DNA of 32,982 nt from Alphaproteobacteria bacterium (lineage in GTDB: Bacteria > Pseudomonadota > Alphaproteobacteria > SMXQ01), in NCBI GenBank assembly GCA_029863585.1, contig JAOTVC010000016.1, positions 1 to 32,982 on the forward strand, in the 5' to 3' direction. How positions within the stretch are numbered: position 1 is the stretch's first letter; every line of letters begins with the position of its first letter. Shown in pieces: positions 8,322 to 18,410 of the stretch. The notes under the pieces were generated by a model. It did no database searches and was not told where the DNA came from. It saw only the letters and a list, made by a program, of their open reading frames with translations. The position numbers and the translations under genes were made by a program.

Positions 8322-9049
8322 TGTTTGGCGTGTTTGATCGTGGGGCCCTGGCATCGCCGGCAGACATAGTCGATGTCCGATCCGTCCCGCCCCTGGAAGC
8401 GCAACTTGACCCAGCGTCCCACGTCGTCGTACCAGACCTCTGCTGCCAGATCGCCCGTATAGGCATAACGGGTCGCGGCCACGTCGCCCCATTCTGTCGC
8501 GATCTCTTCGCGGCCGCGTGGTTCGATTCTGACGTTGTTGATGCGTCCTGTAAGCGTATTGAGCACCTGCGTCTCGGGCAGAACCGCCGCGTTCCAATGA
8601 TTTGTTGGATACAACGGCGCATCCACGGCAAATTGTCCCACCGCATTCCTGACGGTCATGCGTCCGTCCTCCCCGACTGCGTCGATGGACACCGACTTGC
8701 CATTGTCGTTCACATCGGCCTTCAGGCTCATCAACTGCCCGTGCCGCCATCGGGCTTCGGAATGGTAGACGTAGCGAAAGGCGGTGAAGAACAAGACATG
8801 TACTTCCAGCTGGAACGTGTTGGAGACGATCAGGTCCTCTCCGATCCTTTCAAACCGTACCCTGTGGAAGCCTACCTTGTCGCCCTTGCGGAATACGTCG
8901 AAGTCGATAGCGGGGCCGTAAAGCGACAAGGGATCGGCGGCCGTTTTGGGCAGCTTCAGGCCACCTGCTGCGGCCTCCCAAGCGGGCAGCAAAATGATGG
9001 CTACCGACACCAACAGCCAACGACCGATCAATCCACAGTTTCTATGCAA
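8318..9049 (-). CDS. DUF6134 family secreted protein
   Basis: I chose a TTG start at 9049, giving 243 residues. It has a GGGAG Shine-Dalgarno sequence and opens a signal peptide (a LLVSVAIILLPAWEAAA core). An upstream in-frame ATG at 9142 lies beyond the putative -35 element, so it would not be in the transcript. The mature part contains DFDVFRKGDKVGFHRV, a VHVLFFTAFRYVYHSEARW segment, and a C-terminal YVCRRCQG, a pattern I associate with DUF6134. It probably acts in the periplasm; its function is unknown. It is the first gene of an operon with the SDR and NTF2-like genes. Confidence 0.75.
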   Translation of the reverse strand: MHRNCGLIGRWLLVSVAIILLPAWEAAAGGLKLPKTAADPLSLYGPAIDFDVFRKGDKVGFHRVRFERIGEDLIVSNTFQLEVHVLFFTAFRYVYHSEARWRHGQLMSLKADVNDNGKSVSIDAVGEDGRMTVRNAVGQFAVDAPLYPTNHWNAAVLPETQVLNTLTGRINNVRIEPRGREEIATEWGDVAATRYAYTGDLAAEVWYDDVGRWVKLRFQGRDGSDIDYVCRRCQGPTIKHAKQ

Positions 9050-9104
9050 GATTAGTCTCCCGGCTTGTTTTCGGTCCGCGGTTTCGAATTCTTCCAATCT
9101 GTTA

Positions 9105-9134
9105 AATATACGGCGCCGCTGGGCGGACGGATCA
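9105..9134 (-). promoter_or_regulatory. putative RpoE-dependent promoter of the DUF6134-SDR-NTF2 operon
   Basis: On the minus strand TGATCC (9134-9129), an 18-nt spacer and TATATT (9110-9105) precede the TTG start at 9049. The spacing is identical to the two promoters at 1682-1770. The -10 has the TA of the consensus but is otherwise different. Confidence 0.6.
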
Positions 9135-9151
9135 CCGGGCATTCACAATGC

Positions 9152-9185
9152 AAAAAAACTCCCCGGCACGGGCGTTCCTGGGAGT
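9152..9185 (-). terminator. Rho-independent terminator after the response regulator gene
   Basis: ACTCCC and GGGAGT pair around a GC-rich loop and are followed on the minus strand by seven T (plus-strand A-run 9152-9158). It lies 113 bp beyond the stop of the sigma-54 activator gene and just before the DUF6134 promoter. This separates the respiratory cluster from the RpoE regulon. Confidence 0.8.
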
Positions 9186-9196
9186 CGATTCCGGCT

Positions 9197-9243
9197 GGTT
9201 GCGGGGATCCGAAACCACCTTTGCCGAACACATTTCGGTTGGG
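9197..9243. repeat. dispersed hairpin repeat, copy A
   Basis: This 47-bp sequence matches 21448-21494 at about 37 positions without gaps. It contains CCGAA-loop-TTCGG (9224-9228 with 9234-9238). The other copy has CTGAA-loop-TTCAG at the same place, so both differences preserve pairing. It lies between the terminator at 9152-9185 and the response regulator gene. Confidence 0.6.
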
Positions 9244-9297
9244 ACAGGACCGCAGCCTGAATCGAGAGCTCGCGACCACCTTGGGTCTTCGTACGCC

Positions 9298-10660
<1,363 letters not shown>

Positions 10661-10674
<14 letters not shown>

Positions 10675-12163
10675 GTGTGCTCGCCCCCGCCGCATCGCCG
10701 TCAATCGGCAACTGTACACGGAACAGGCTGCCTTGCCCCGGTTTACTTTCCACCTGGATCGTGCCGCGCATTTTTTGCACCAGCTGGTACGTGACCCACA
10801 GTCCCAGGCCGGTGCCATTCGGCCGGCTGGTGAAGAATGGATCGAAAAGGTGTCGCTGGTGTTCCGGGGGAATGCCGACCCCACTATCTTCCACTTCCAT
10901 GACAAGCGAATCGTTCTCGCGGCTTGAGCGAAAGGCAAGCGCTCCGCCTTCCGGCATTGCCTGAATGCTGTTGTTCGTAAGATTCAGGACAACCTGTTGG
11001 AGATTGGGACACGAACAGCCGAGGCAGACCTCGTCGGGCACATGATTGTCCCAATTGAGCACAATCTTCCTGTCGCCGATCTCGGCTGCAACCAACTCCC
11101 TGAGATCCGAAAGGCAGGCCAGATCGCAGGGCTTCGCCTCGATTTCTTCATGCAGCTCGACCAGCAGCCCTTGAACGGTTGCCCCGATTCGATTGAGTCC
11201 CTTCTCGAGGAGCGGCAGGTAGCGCTGCACGAGCGCCGGATCGTCCGGATGCGTCTTCAACGTGTTGATGCAGTTGAGCATCCCTCCCAGAGGATTGTTC
11301 ACCTCATGCGCGACTCCTGCAGCAACCTGGCCCAGGCTCGCCAGCTTTTCGCTCATCGCGAGTTTCTCTTCGAGCCGCTTCTTCTCGGCAAGTTCCGCCG
11401 CCATCTCGTTGAACCTCGCGACCACCTGGCCGATCTCGTCGCGGCTGGCGGCCGTGAGCGGGCGGATTTGCGAAGCCTCTCCGCGCCCGACTGTTGCCAT
11501 ACCTTCGGCCAGGGCCTTGAGCCGGTGCACCATGCGCGACGAGATCACCGCGCCCAGAAGGCTACCCGCCGCGGCCAGGCCCAGGGTCAGAAACAGAACG
11601 GTGAACCCCGCCCTCCAGATCCGTTCATTCAGCTCGTTCATGGATGCCCGCATACGGACGACGCCCAGGCGCTTTTGATCGAAGGTGACCGGAACGTGGC
11701 TTTCGATGAAGTCGCCATCGCTGCCGCCGCCCATGACGACGCTTGGCGTCAGGACCTTCAATGCATCGTCAAGCAGGCGCCGCTCCGCCGCTTCCGCAGG
11801 CGCCAGGGTAAGGCCAAGGGGATGATTAACCGGGTCGAGATGGGCGAGCACGCGACCGTCGACGTCGAGTACCATACCGGACAAAAGGCGTGGCTCGCCG
11901 ATATGTACGGGCAAGTGCGACGCCTTCTGTCTGAGAGTGTTGTAGAGGGCCCAATAATCGTTCCGCAGAATTGCTTCGGGGGCTGTGGCGGCAACATCAC
12001 GCGCCATGAGCAGAACCTTCTCCTCCAGCGCTTCGCGAAACTGCACCCGGGCCTGCGCAACAACCACGATCCCTATCGTGAGCGCCACGGCCACAATCAT
12101 CACCGTGTGCGCGAACGGTATCTTGACCGACAGGCTCCAGGACCGTGGCCGGTACCAGCTCAT
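10661..12163 (-). CDS. membrane sensor histidine kinase
   Basis: The protein has 500 residues. TM1 is at about 16-36, followed by a periplasmic domain (about 37-185), TM2 at about 186-208 and HAMP at about 205-260. HisKA has phospho-acceptor His286 (AHEVNNPLGG), and the HATPase domain has NLTNNS, DSGVGI and GTGLGL. An unusual cysteine group, C380-x2-C383-x-C385, lies just before the N-box, with further Cys at 298, 346 and 350. The start overlaps the binding-protein stop (ATGA). It probably pairs with the PhnD-like protein as signal receptor and with the downstream sigma-54 regulator, as in TtrS/TtrR-like or ArxXSR-like systems. Confidence 0.93.
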
Positions 12164-13056
12164 TCGATTTCTCCGATGATTCGAACGGCTTGAGCCGGTG
12201 GCGGCTCGACAAGCGGTACCTGGCGCAAGCTGTCTGCCATTTGACGGATCGGATCGAACAGACTGGCCGGAAATTGGCCGAAACGGTCCAGCGCGAAAGC
12301 GCCAAGCAGCTTGCGCCCCTCAACATCCTCTGTCATTCCGATCAGCGCCCTGGACATGTCATCGCGCAGTTCAGGCGCGAGCCCGAGACGGGCAACGAGC
12401 GGCGGGAATCCGAATGCCTTGGAACGCACGATAATGCGCGTTCTCTCGGTCAGATCGGGCCGGTTCTTGTGAAGGTATTCCCAGATATAGGAATCGACGG
12501 CCCCACCCTCGGCAAGTCCTTCCGCGACGGCTTCGATCGTTTCGGCATGGCTGTACGTGAAGAAGCTGAGCCGGAAGAAGCTCTCTGGTCTATGCCCGCT
12601 TTGGGCCAGCATCGCCTGCGGAACGAGGTAACCGGAGTTCGAGTCCGGATCGGAGAAGGCGAAGACCCGCCCTTTAAGATCGGCGAGTGAGGCAACAGCA
12701 CTGTTACGGTGGACAATGATGTAGGAGCGGTAGAGTGGTGCGCTTTCGAACACCGGGACGGCGAGGAGTTCGAGAATCTCCGGATCGCGCTGTTGCACGA
12801 AAGGGTACCCGCAGATCCAGGCGAAATCGAGTTGGCCCGCTTCCAGGAGACCCATGATTTCCCGATACGACCGCGCCTGAACGAACTGAACGGGGCGGCC
12901 GATGTGCTTGCGCAGATAAGAGGACCAGCGGTCATAGAGCTGCAAATCCTCGCGGACGACGACCGCCGTCAATCCGAACCGTACCGGCGTTTCGGCCGCC
13001 TGCGCGGAACCGAGAACCAGCGCAAATACAAGTAAATGGAGGACGGCACGAGCCAT
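12160..13056 (-). CDS. PhnD-like periplasmic substrate-binding protein (sensor component)
   Basis: The protein has 298 residues. ATG 13056 is preceded by AGGAGG and starts a Sec signal peptide ending near AQAAE. The body is a PhnD/TtrS-type binding fold: VRFGLTAVVVRED, WSSYLRKHIGRPVQF, FAWICGYPFVQQ, DPDSNSGYLVPQAML, and an AETIEAVAEGLAEGGAVDSYIWEYL segment. It is coupled by a 4-bp overlap to the kinase gene with no transport permease nearby, so it more likely presents a ligand to the kinase than feeds an importer. The ligand, presumably the respiratory substrate (an oxyanion or sulfur compound), is inferred. Confidence 0.85.
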   Translation of the reverse strand: MARAVLHLLVFALVLGSAQAAETPVRFGLTAVVVREDLQLYDRWSSYLRKHIGRPVQFVQARSYREIMGLLEAGQLDFAWICGYPFVQQRDPEILELLAVPVFESAPLYRSYIIVHRNSAVASLADLKGRVFAFSDPDSNSGYLVPQAMLAQSGHRPESFFRLSFFTYSHAETIEAVAEGLAEGGAVDSYIWEYLHKNRPDLTERTRIIVRSKAFGFPPLVARLGLAPELRDDMSRALIGMTEDVEGRKLLGAFALDRFGQFPASLFDPIRQMADSLRQVPLVEPPPAQAVRIIGEIE

Positions 13057-13314
13057 CCGCACCTCCTGCCATGGTTTAAGGCAGCGCTTGCACCTCCTCC
13101 TTAAGCGGCTTGGTCGCGCAAGCCGACTGCCCCCAATGAACAAAAGTCCGATCAATCGTCCGTACATGCGCGCGTTTGCGCACGCTGTGCAGCATTGCCT
13201 TTTTGTTTTGTATCATAACACTGATTCAGGCAGATAGGGAACGATCCTGCCAATCGGCGCCGGTTCCACGCCGCCAGCGAAACATACCCTCCTTCGCTGA
13301 TCGGTCGGGATGGC

Positions 13315-13578
13315 TCATGGGCTCTTCACGCCTTTTAGGTACTCGATGATTTCCTCCGCCTCGGTCTCGCTGATCACCGATGCCGCGCCGTTGCGGTGGC
13401 GCATGGTCTCGATGATGGCGACCAGTTCCCCGGATTGGCGCCGCGAAAGGTCGGCAAGCGCATGGCAGGCTGAACACCGCGCTTCATAGAGCGCTTTCGG
13501 TGTGCGCGGAGTGTTGGCCCACCACCACGCACCCATGATAACGATCAGAAGACCGGTAACGACTAGTACCACTCGCAT
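13315..13578 (-). CDS. small membrane-anchored monohaem cytochrome c
   Basis: The protein has 87 residues from the ATG at 13578, which has GGAG seven bases upstream. An in-frame GTG at 13626 would add 16 charged residues but lacks a visible ribosome-binding site. A hydrophobic anchor (VVLVVTGLLIVIMGAWWW) precedes one haem motif CSACH, and a downstream Met (ETMRHRN) could be the axial ligand. It is the last structural gene of the respiratory cluster. It could carry electrons between the quinone-linked multiheme protein and other periplasmic cytochromes. The direction of electron flow is unknown. Confidence 0.8.
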   Translation of the reverse strand: MRVVLVVTGLLIVIMGAWWWANTPRTPKALYEARCSACHALADLSRRQSGELVAIIETMRHRNGAASVISETEAEEIIEYLKGVKSP

Positions 13579-13839
13579 CCCAATGCTCCAGAACCGCCGT
13601 TCCTCGCCCGTCCGAATCTCGCTCACTTTGACACATCGTGCAAAGCGAATCCGTCAGTTTTCATCAGACCTGCCCGGTCGGGCGATTTTCCAGAAGTTCA
13701 CAAGGCAGAATTGAATATGGGCGCGCGCAACGGTTTCCTCGCCCGCTTGGGGGTGCTCCACTGCCCGCCCAGCAGCCTTGGCCAGGGTTGCGGGAGTTTT
13801 AGCGGCTTCTATGATCCGCCGGCGTTCAGGTAGCGAACA

Positions 13840-14259
13840 TCACGTGCCGTTTGCGACCGGAAAGCGCGCCGCGCGCCAACCGCTGAATCCACCCTCGAGG
13901 AATACCACGTTTCGCGGCAGCCGCGCGCCGACCGCCTTCGTCAAACGGGCCAGATCGGGTTTGGTTTCGTCATAGAATATCACAGGCAGGCCATCCAGAA
14001 AGAGCAACCGGTCGGTGGTCAGGAGCTCATAGGGGACGTTGATTGCGCCCGGTACATGGAGCGTCGAAAAGGCCTCCTGCGAACGCAGATCCACGAGATT
14101 GAAGGTCCTGCCGGCCTTGCCCTTTTCAAGGTACGCCATGAGGTCCTGCGGCGCGATCGTCTGCACCTCTGGCGAACAGGCGACGAGCAGCGCGACGCAC
14201 AGGGCGGCGCCAAGATGCCGCGCCGCTGCAATTACGCGCTCCTGGTGTTTCCGCCGCAT
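13840..14259 (-). CDS. rhodanese-fold lipoprotein lacking the catalytic cysteine
   Basis: The protein has 139 residues. The N-terminal segment ends in lipobox LVAC with Cys28 as lipidation site. The rhodanese pattern follows: LVDLRSQEAFSTLHVPGAINVP (55-76), then FYDETKPDLARL where active enzymes have a CxxGxR loop, and a C-terminal LEGGFSGWRAA. Asp97 sits where the persulfide-forming Cys should be, so sulfurtransferase activity is unlikely. It may bind a sulfur or other anion, or act structurally. It lies between two cytochrome genes of the same strand, suggesting a periplasmic accessory role in the respiratory system. Confidence 0.85.
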   Translation of the reverse strand: MRRKHQERVIAAARHLGAALCVALLVACSPEVQTIAPQDLMAYLEKGKAGRTFNLVDLRSQEAFSTLHVPGAINVPYELLTTDRLLFLDGLPVIFYDETKPDLARLTKAVGARLPRNVVFLEGGFSGWRAARFPVANGT

Positions 14260-14373
14260 GGCTCCTCAATCCTGTTTCGACCGTCCACCCTGGCCAATAT
14301 CCGGGCGCTTCCGCTAGCCAGGATGGTGGCGCATGGCATGTTGTGGGACGTGGAATCTCTCGAACAGCCGACA

Positions 14374-14396
14374 GCGCCGTCCTAACCCATCGGCGC
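14374..14396 (-). other. short stem-loop after the dihaem cytochrome gene
   Basis: GCGCCG and CGGCGC form a 6-bp perfect stem around an 11-nt loop, 36 bp beyond the cytochrome stop codon. No U-run follows. It could stabilise or attenuate the transcript between the cytochrome and rhodanese genes. Confidence 0.3.
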
Positions 14397-14431
14397 AGAC
14401 CCGTCCAGCGATCAATTGAACTCAGGGCTGG

Positions 14432-15067
14432 CTATCTCGCCAGCATGCGGACATACGCAGCAACATCGGCAATTTCGCTGTCACTGAGGATACCCTTCCA
14501 GGATGGCATGTAGTCTCCTTTGCCATCCCGGATCATACTCATAAGATTCTCATCGCCTATCTGTTTCATATTTTCCGACTGCGTGAAATCCATCATGGAA
14601 ATTCCAAACAGATGAGCGAGCAGGCCTTCGCCGGTGCCAATTTTCCCGTGACACGCCACGCAGGCTCTCTTGAAAATTGCCCGTCCCCGTCGTGTATCGC
14701 CTATGAACCGGAGATCGGTGCGCGAGATATTGGAAATGTAGGCCGCGATATCGAGCAAATCCGTCGCGGTCAATACCATGCCCCAGTTCGGCATGTCCGA
14801 GCCTTTCTGGTCGCGGTACCCGGATATGACCGCGGCCAGATCCTGCACGTTCTTTGTCTGGTATTGCGGGGAAGAAAGATCGGCAGGCGTGAGACCCAGA
14901 TTGCTCGCGACAGACCCCGGATTCTTGCCATCCGCGCCGTGGCACACCAAGCAGTACGAGCGGTAAAGATGGCTTCCTATTAAGGGGTTGGGCGCATCCT
15001 GTGCACGCGTGTCCGTGGCCAGCAAGATCGCCCAGCATGCAGTTATGAGCCAAACCAGCAGTTTCAT
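14432..15067 (-). CDS. periplasmic dihaem cytochrome c
   Basis: The protein has 211 residues. ATG 15067, preceded by GGAG, starts a signal peptide (LLVWLITACWAILLATDTRA). Two class-I-like cytochrome domains follow, with haem motifs CLVCH and CVACH and axial Met candidates in SDMPNWG and YMPSWKG. This resembles small c4-like or SoxX/NirC-like dihaem proteins. It lies between the rhodanese-like and chaperone genes in the same orientation. It is a probable soluble electron partner of the molybdoenzyme or of the multiheme cytochrome. Confidence 0.9.
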   Translation of the reverse strand: MKLLVWLITACWAILLATDTRAQDAPNPLIGSHLYRSYCLVCHGADGKNPGSVASNLGLTPADLSSPQYQTKNVQDLAAVISGYRDQKGSDMPNWGMVLTATDLLDIAAYISNISRTDLRFIGDTRRGRAIFKRACVACHGKIGTGEGLLAHLFGISMMDFTQSENMKQIGDENLMSMIRDGKGDYMPSWKGILSDSEIADVAAYVRMLAR

Positions 15068-15159
15068 CTGACATCTCCGGCACGCATACAGGTCACATGA
15101 CATCTCCGCATGCGTGTCCATGGAGCCCCTTGGCCTCAGTTGATCCGGGTGGCATTAGA

Positions 15160-15822
15160 TTATCCTGCTTGCGTAATAGAGGCGCGCAGACGCCCGCTTT
15201 CGTACTCGAGGAACCCTTTCGTCATCTCTGCAAATCTTTCATAAAACGGGTGTTCGGACATTTCGATGACCTTGTCGCAAAAACGCGAGACCCATCGCGA
15301 CAGATGCTGGTCGAAGAATCGCTCCTCGATTTTCAGGATGTTAGCTGCGAACTCATCGTTCGGTTCCGCCCAGGCCTCTGCCTCCTTCGTCGCGAGGCGC
15401 TGCATGAACTCCAGCTCCGCGCTGAGGTGGTCCGGCATGCCGGTGAAGGAATCATCGTATTCCAGCCCGGCTGCTTCGATCAGTTTCTTAACTTTTACGG
15501 TTTGCGATCCCCAGAACGTCGCCTCCCTTGGATCGTCGAATGCAACGTTCATCGATTCGTGGGGGGAGACGTGCGGACCTGGTCCGATAAATAATCTCGT
15601 ATATTCAATGGCCAGGTCCTCGACAAGTCTCTCGCACGGGGTGTCATGGAAGTCATCACCCAGTGAAAGATCCAGTGACTCGAGGATATTCGCGAACTCT
15701 GAAGACTTGAGCTGCGCCAGCAACGCGGCGGAAGGTTCCGCCCGGTAGACCGCGGCGAGGAAGCCATACACGTTGCTGCGTGAGGCGGCCGTCTCATGCA
15801 TGTCCTTCCGGGCGGTTGTCAT
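15160..15822 (-). CDS. TorD-type molybdoenzyme chaperone
   Basis: The protein has 220 residues, all helical and without signal peptide. It shows the TorD/DmsD pattern: an EYTRLFIGPGPHVSPHESM block (about 73-91), a MPDHLSAELEFMQRL block (about 129-143), and a C-terminal HPFYERFAEMTKGFLE helix. By family knowledge it binds the Tat leader of the adjacent molybdopterin subunit and aids cofactor insertion before export. The start at 15822 has GGGAG upstream; an ATG seven codons later is an alternative. It lies 34 bp after the catalytic-subunit gene. Confidence 0.92.
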   Translation of the reverse strand: MTTARKDMHETAASRSNVYGFLAAVYRAEPSAALLAQLKSSEFANILESLDLSLGDDFHDTPCERLVEDLAIEYTRLFIGPGPHVSPHESMNVAFDDPREATFWGSQTVKVKKLIEAAGLEYDDSFTGMPDHLSAELEFMQRLATKEAEAWAEPNDEFAANILKIEERFFDQHLSRWVSRFCDKVIEMSEHPFYERFAEMTKGFLEYESGRLRASITQAG

Positions 15823-15856
15823 CCTTCATCTCCCTACTGTTTGGTGGCCCGACAGT

Positions 15857-18382
15857 TCAGGCCCGTTCGACCCTTACCACCGTATCGAACCAGCGCATCG
15901 TACCGCTGATCGGATCCGACTTGTTCGGAATGATCGTGTTGGGGTGGGTGCCATGCTTGTCCCACCACATGTTTTGCGCATCCGGATCGTTAGCTGCGCC
16001 TTGGGAAATCGGGGAAGCCTTGCCCGATCCGTAGATGCCCGAATGCTCGCGCCCCAGCGAGTGGGATATGGCGATGACGCCGGGGACGATGCCCTCGGTG
16101 ACATAGGCCGTGGTGGTCAGTTCGCCGATTTCGCTGGCGACCTTGATCCTGTCACCGTTCTTGATCCCGCGTTCGCCGGCGGTCTTGGCGTTGATCCAGG
16201 CTGGATTGTCATGCTTGATCTCGGACAGCCACTTGCACTGGGCGGTCCGGGAATGCGTATGCACGGCAACCTTGTAGGTGGTCAGGATCAACTCGTCGCC
16301 GGCCATCTTCTGGTGCTCTGGAATCGGGGTGTAGGTCGGGAACGCCGGCAGCCCCTTCTTGGCGAAGTTGTCGGAGTAGAAGTCCAGGTAGCCCGCCTTG
16401 GTGAACTTCGTGTTCGGCGGGTACGCCAGATAGGCCGTGCCGTCGATATCCTGGGCGACATAGGCTTTCTTAGCGCCCTTGGTGCCCAGATATCCCTCGC
16501 TCCTGGCCTCGGCTTCGCTCGCGACCCCCGCCTTTTTCCAGTTCCAGTAGACACCAGTCTTCTCGTCGAGGATGACGCCATCGCCCGAGACATCGACGAC
16601 CTGCTCGTAGAAGCCGTAATTCGGCTTGGCGTCCTTATCGTGCCAGACACCATGCGTCTTCATGTATTCGAAGCCGCCGGCTTCCTTGACCCCGGGCGTC
16701 ATCTCGCAGGATTGGCGCACAAAGTCTTCCTTACTCGAATAGGCGAGTTCGAAACCAAGGCGCTTCGCCAGTTCCGGCCAGACATCGCCCTGGCAGCGCG
16801 CCTCGCCCAGGGGCTTAATGAGGGGCTGGCGAATATAGAATTCGGCGATCTGGTTGGCCGAAACCATATCCTCCCAGTCCCAACGCTCCAGATAGCTGAC
16901 GTCGGGCAGGATGATGTCGGCGTATTGCGAGGACTCATCATAGGCAATGGTCGAGGTGATCAGGAACGGCATGAGACTCTCGTCCTGGAAGACCGCGCGC
17001 GCCTCGTTGTTGTTGCCGTTGATGTAGGTCGGGTTATAGCAGCTCCACCAGTAGACGTCGGGCCGTCCATGGCTGCCGTCCTTGATCATCGGGATGATCG
17101 ACTGGCTGACATGGTGCGTCGGATAGGCCGCCTCGCCCGGGAAGCCGTCCTTGATATGCAGCCCGTTCGTAACTTCCGCTTTTGGCGAGGACGGATGCTT
17201 CCATGCCGCGCCAACCCCCATGACCCGGCCGCCGGCCCGGTCGAGGTTGTTGGTGATCGAGGACAGCAGCATCGCGGCGCGTTCCTGGTCGGCCCCGTGG
17301 TAATGCATGACGGTGCCGCGGTAGGTGACCAGGCAGGCCGAATTGGCCTTGGCGAAGCCGCGGGCAATCTCGCGGATGGTGTCGGCGGGAACGTCGCTTC
17401 CCTGCTCGGCGAATTCCGGCGTGAACTTGGCCACCTGTGCCTTGACGGCGGCGATCTTGTCGTCCACCGAGGCGTGATAGTCGGCCGTGACCCTCATGAA
17501 CTTGAAGTGGTCCTTCTTGTAGAGACCCTCGTTCATGATGACGTTGACCATGGCCAGCATCACCAGCCCGTCCGTGCCGACCTTGATCGGGATCCATTTG
17601 GTCGATTTGGCGGCGGTATTCGATAGCCGCACGTCGAACGTATAGAACGGAACGCCGCGGTCGACGACCGCCCGGATCAGTCGGTGCGCGGTCGGGATGT
17701 GGTTGGTATGGGTCTCCAGGTTGTTGCTGCCGAAATTGACGATGAAGTCGGTCTTGTCGTAGTCCCAGTTGTCGTACATGCCGCCCCACAGGCTCTCCTG
17801 TCCGACCCATTTGGCGGCCTCGCACACCGAAGTGTGGTTGCCGATGGTCGTAGTACCGTAGGCGGCCAGGAAGTCACCCGTGACCGCCCACTGGGAGGCT
17901 TTATGGCGACCGTAAGCGTACATGAATTTCTCGGGCGTGCCGGCGTCGCGCAGTGGTTTGAGCTTGGACGCGATGATGTCCAGGGCTTCGTCCCACGAGA
18001 TCCTTTTCCACTTGTGCTCGCCGCGCTTGCCGACGCGCTGCATTGGGTAAAGGATGCGGTCCGGGAAGTAGGCCTGGTTGATGCCGGCCTGCCCCTTGGC
18101 GCACAGCACGCCCTCGGTGCGGATGGACTCGGGGTGACCCTCGAGCTTCACCACCCGGCCGTCCTCAACGAAGCCGATCATGGCGTCGCGCGTCACGCAA
18201 CCCCAGCAGGCGGTCGGAATGGCCTTCCTTTCCTTACCGGTAACCGGCGAAAAATCGCGGCCACCCGCTTGCAATTGCACGGATCCGGCCAGAGCTGTCC
18301 CGCTGTCACCCGCGCCCGCCGCCAGAGCGGCGCCGCTGGCGCCAGCCAGTGACATGAAATTACGGCGATTGAATTTCTTCAT
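15857..18382 (-). CDS. Tat-exported molybdopterin oxidoreductase, catalytic subunit (DMSO-reductase superfamily, substrate unknown)
   Basis: The protein has 841 residues. AAGGAG at 18390-18395 is 7 nt from the ATG at 18382 but only 1 nt from the ATG at 18388, so I use the former. A Tat leader (NRRNFMSLAG) is present. The Fe-S motif is C59-x2-C62-x3-D66 ... C94: the third ligand is Asp instead of Cys. The molybdenum ligand is probably Cys187 in GNHTSVCE, as in polysulfide/thiosulfate, arsenate and tetrathionate reductases. The C-terminal dinucleotide-binding domain (about 690-841) is intact. The ferredoxin and TorD neighbours fit a three-subunit periplasmic complex. I cannot assign PhsA, ArrA, TtrA, SrrA or ArxA function. 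Confidence 0.9.
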   Translation of the reverse strand: MKKFNRRNFMSLAGASGAALAAGAGDSGTALAGSVQLQAGGRDFSPVTGKERKAIPTACWGCVTRDAMIGFVEDGRVVKLEGHPESIRTEGVLCAKGQAGINQAYFPDRILYPMQRVGKRGEHKWKRISWDEALDIIASKLKPLRDAGTPEKFMYAYGRHKASQWAVTGDFLAAYGTTTIGNHTSVCEAAKWVGQESLWGGMYDNWDYDKTDFIVNFGSNNLETHTNHIPTAHRLIRAVVDRGVPFYTFDVRLSNTAAKSTKWIPIKVGTDGLVMLAMVNVIMNEGLYKKDHFKFMRVTADYHASVDDKIAAVKAQVAKFTPEFAEQGSDVPADTIREIARGFAKANSACLVTYRGTVMHYHGADQERAAMLLSSITNNLDRAGGRVMGVGAAWKHPSSPKAEVTNGLHIKDGFPGEAAYPTHHVSQSIIPMIKDGSHGRPDVYWWSCYNPTYINGNNNEARAVFQDESLMPFLITSTIAYDESSQYADIILPDVSYLERWDWEDMVSANQIAEFYIRQPLIKPLGEARCQGDVWPELAKRLGFELAYSSKEDFVRQSCEMTPGVKEAGGFEYMKTHGVWHDKDAKPNYGFYEQVVDVSGDGVILDEKTGVYWNWKKAGVASEAEARSEGYLGTKGAKKAYVAQDIDGTAYLAYPPNTKFTKAGYLDFYSDNFAKKGLPAFPTYTPIPEHQKMAGDELILTTYKVAVHTHSRTAQCKWLSEIKHDNPAWINAKTAGERGIKNGDRIKVASEIGELTTTAYVTEGIVPGVIAISHSLGREHSGIYGSGKASPISQGAANDPDAQNMWWDKHGTHPNTIIPNKSDPISGTMRWFDTVVRVERA

Positions 18383-18410
18383 CTTCATACTCCTTGTCTG
18401 ACTGCCGAGC

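Noticed and set aside
15141-15146. Extra TGATCC near the TorD gene end
   Set aside because: No TA-type -10 at 18 nt, and it lies at the 3' end of a gene.
15773-17626. 617-residue plus-strand frame
   Set aside because: It is antisense to the molybdoenzyme gene, has no recognisable domain and is a GC-rich shadow.
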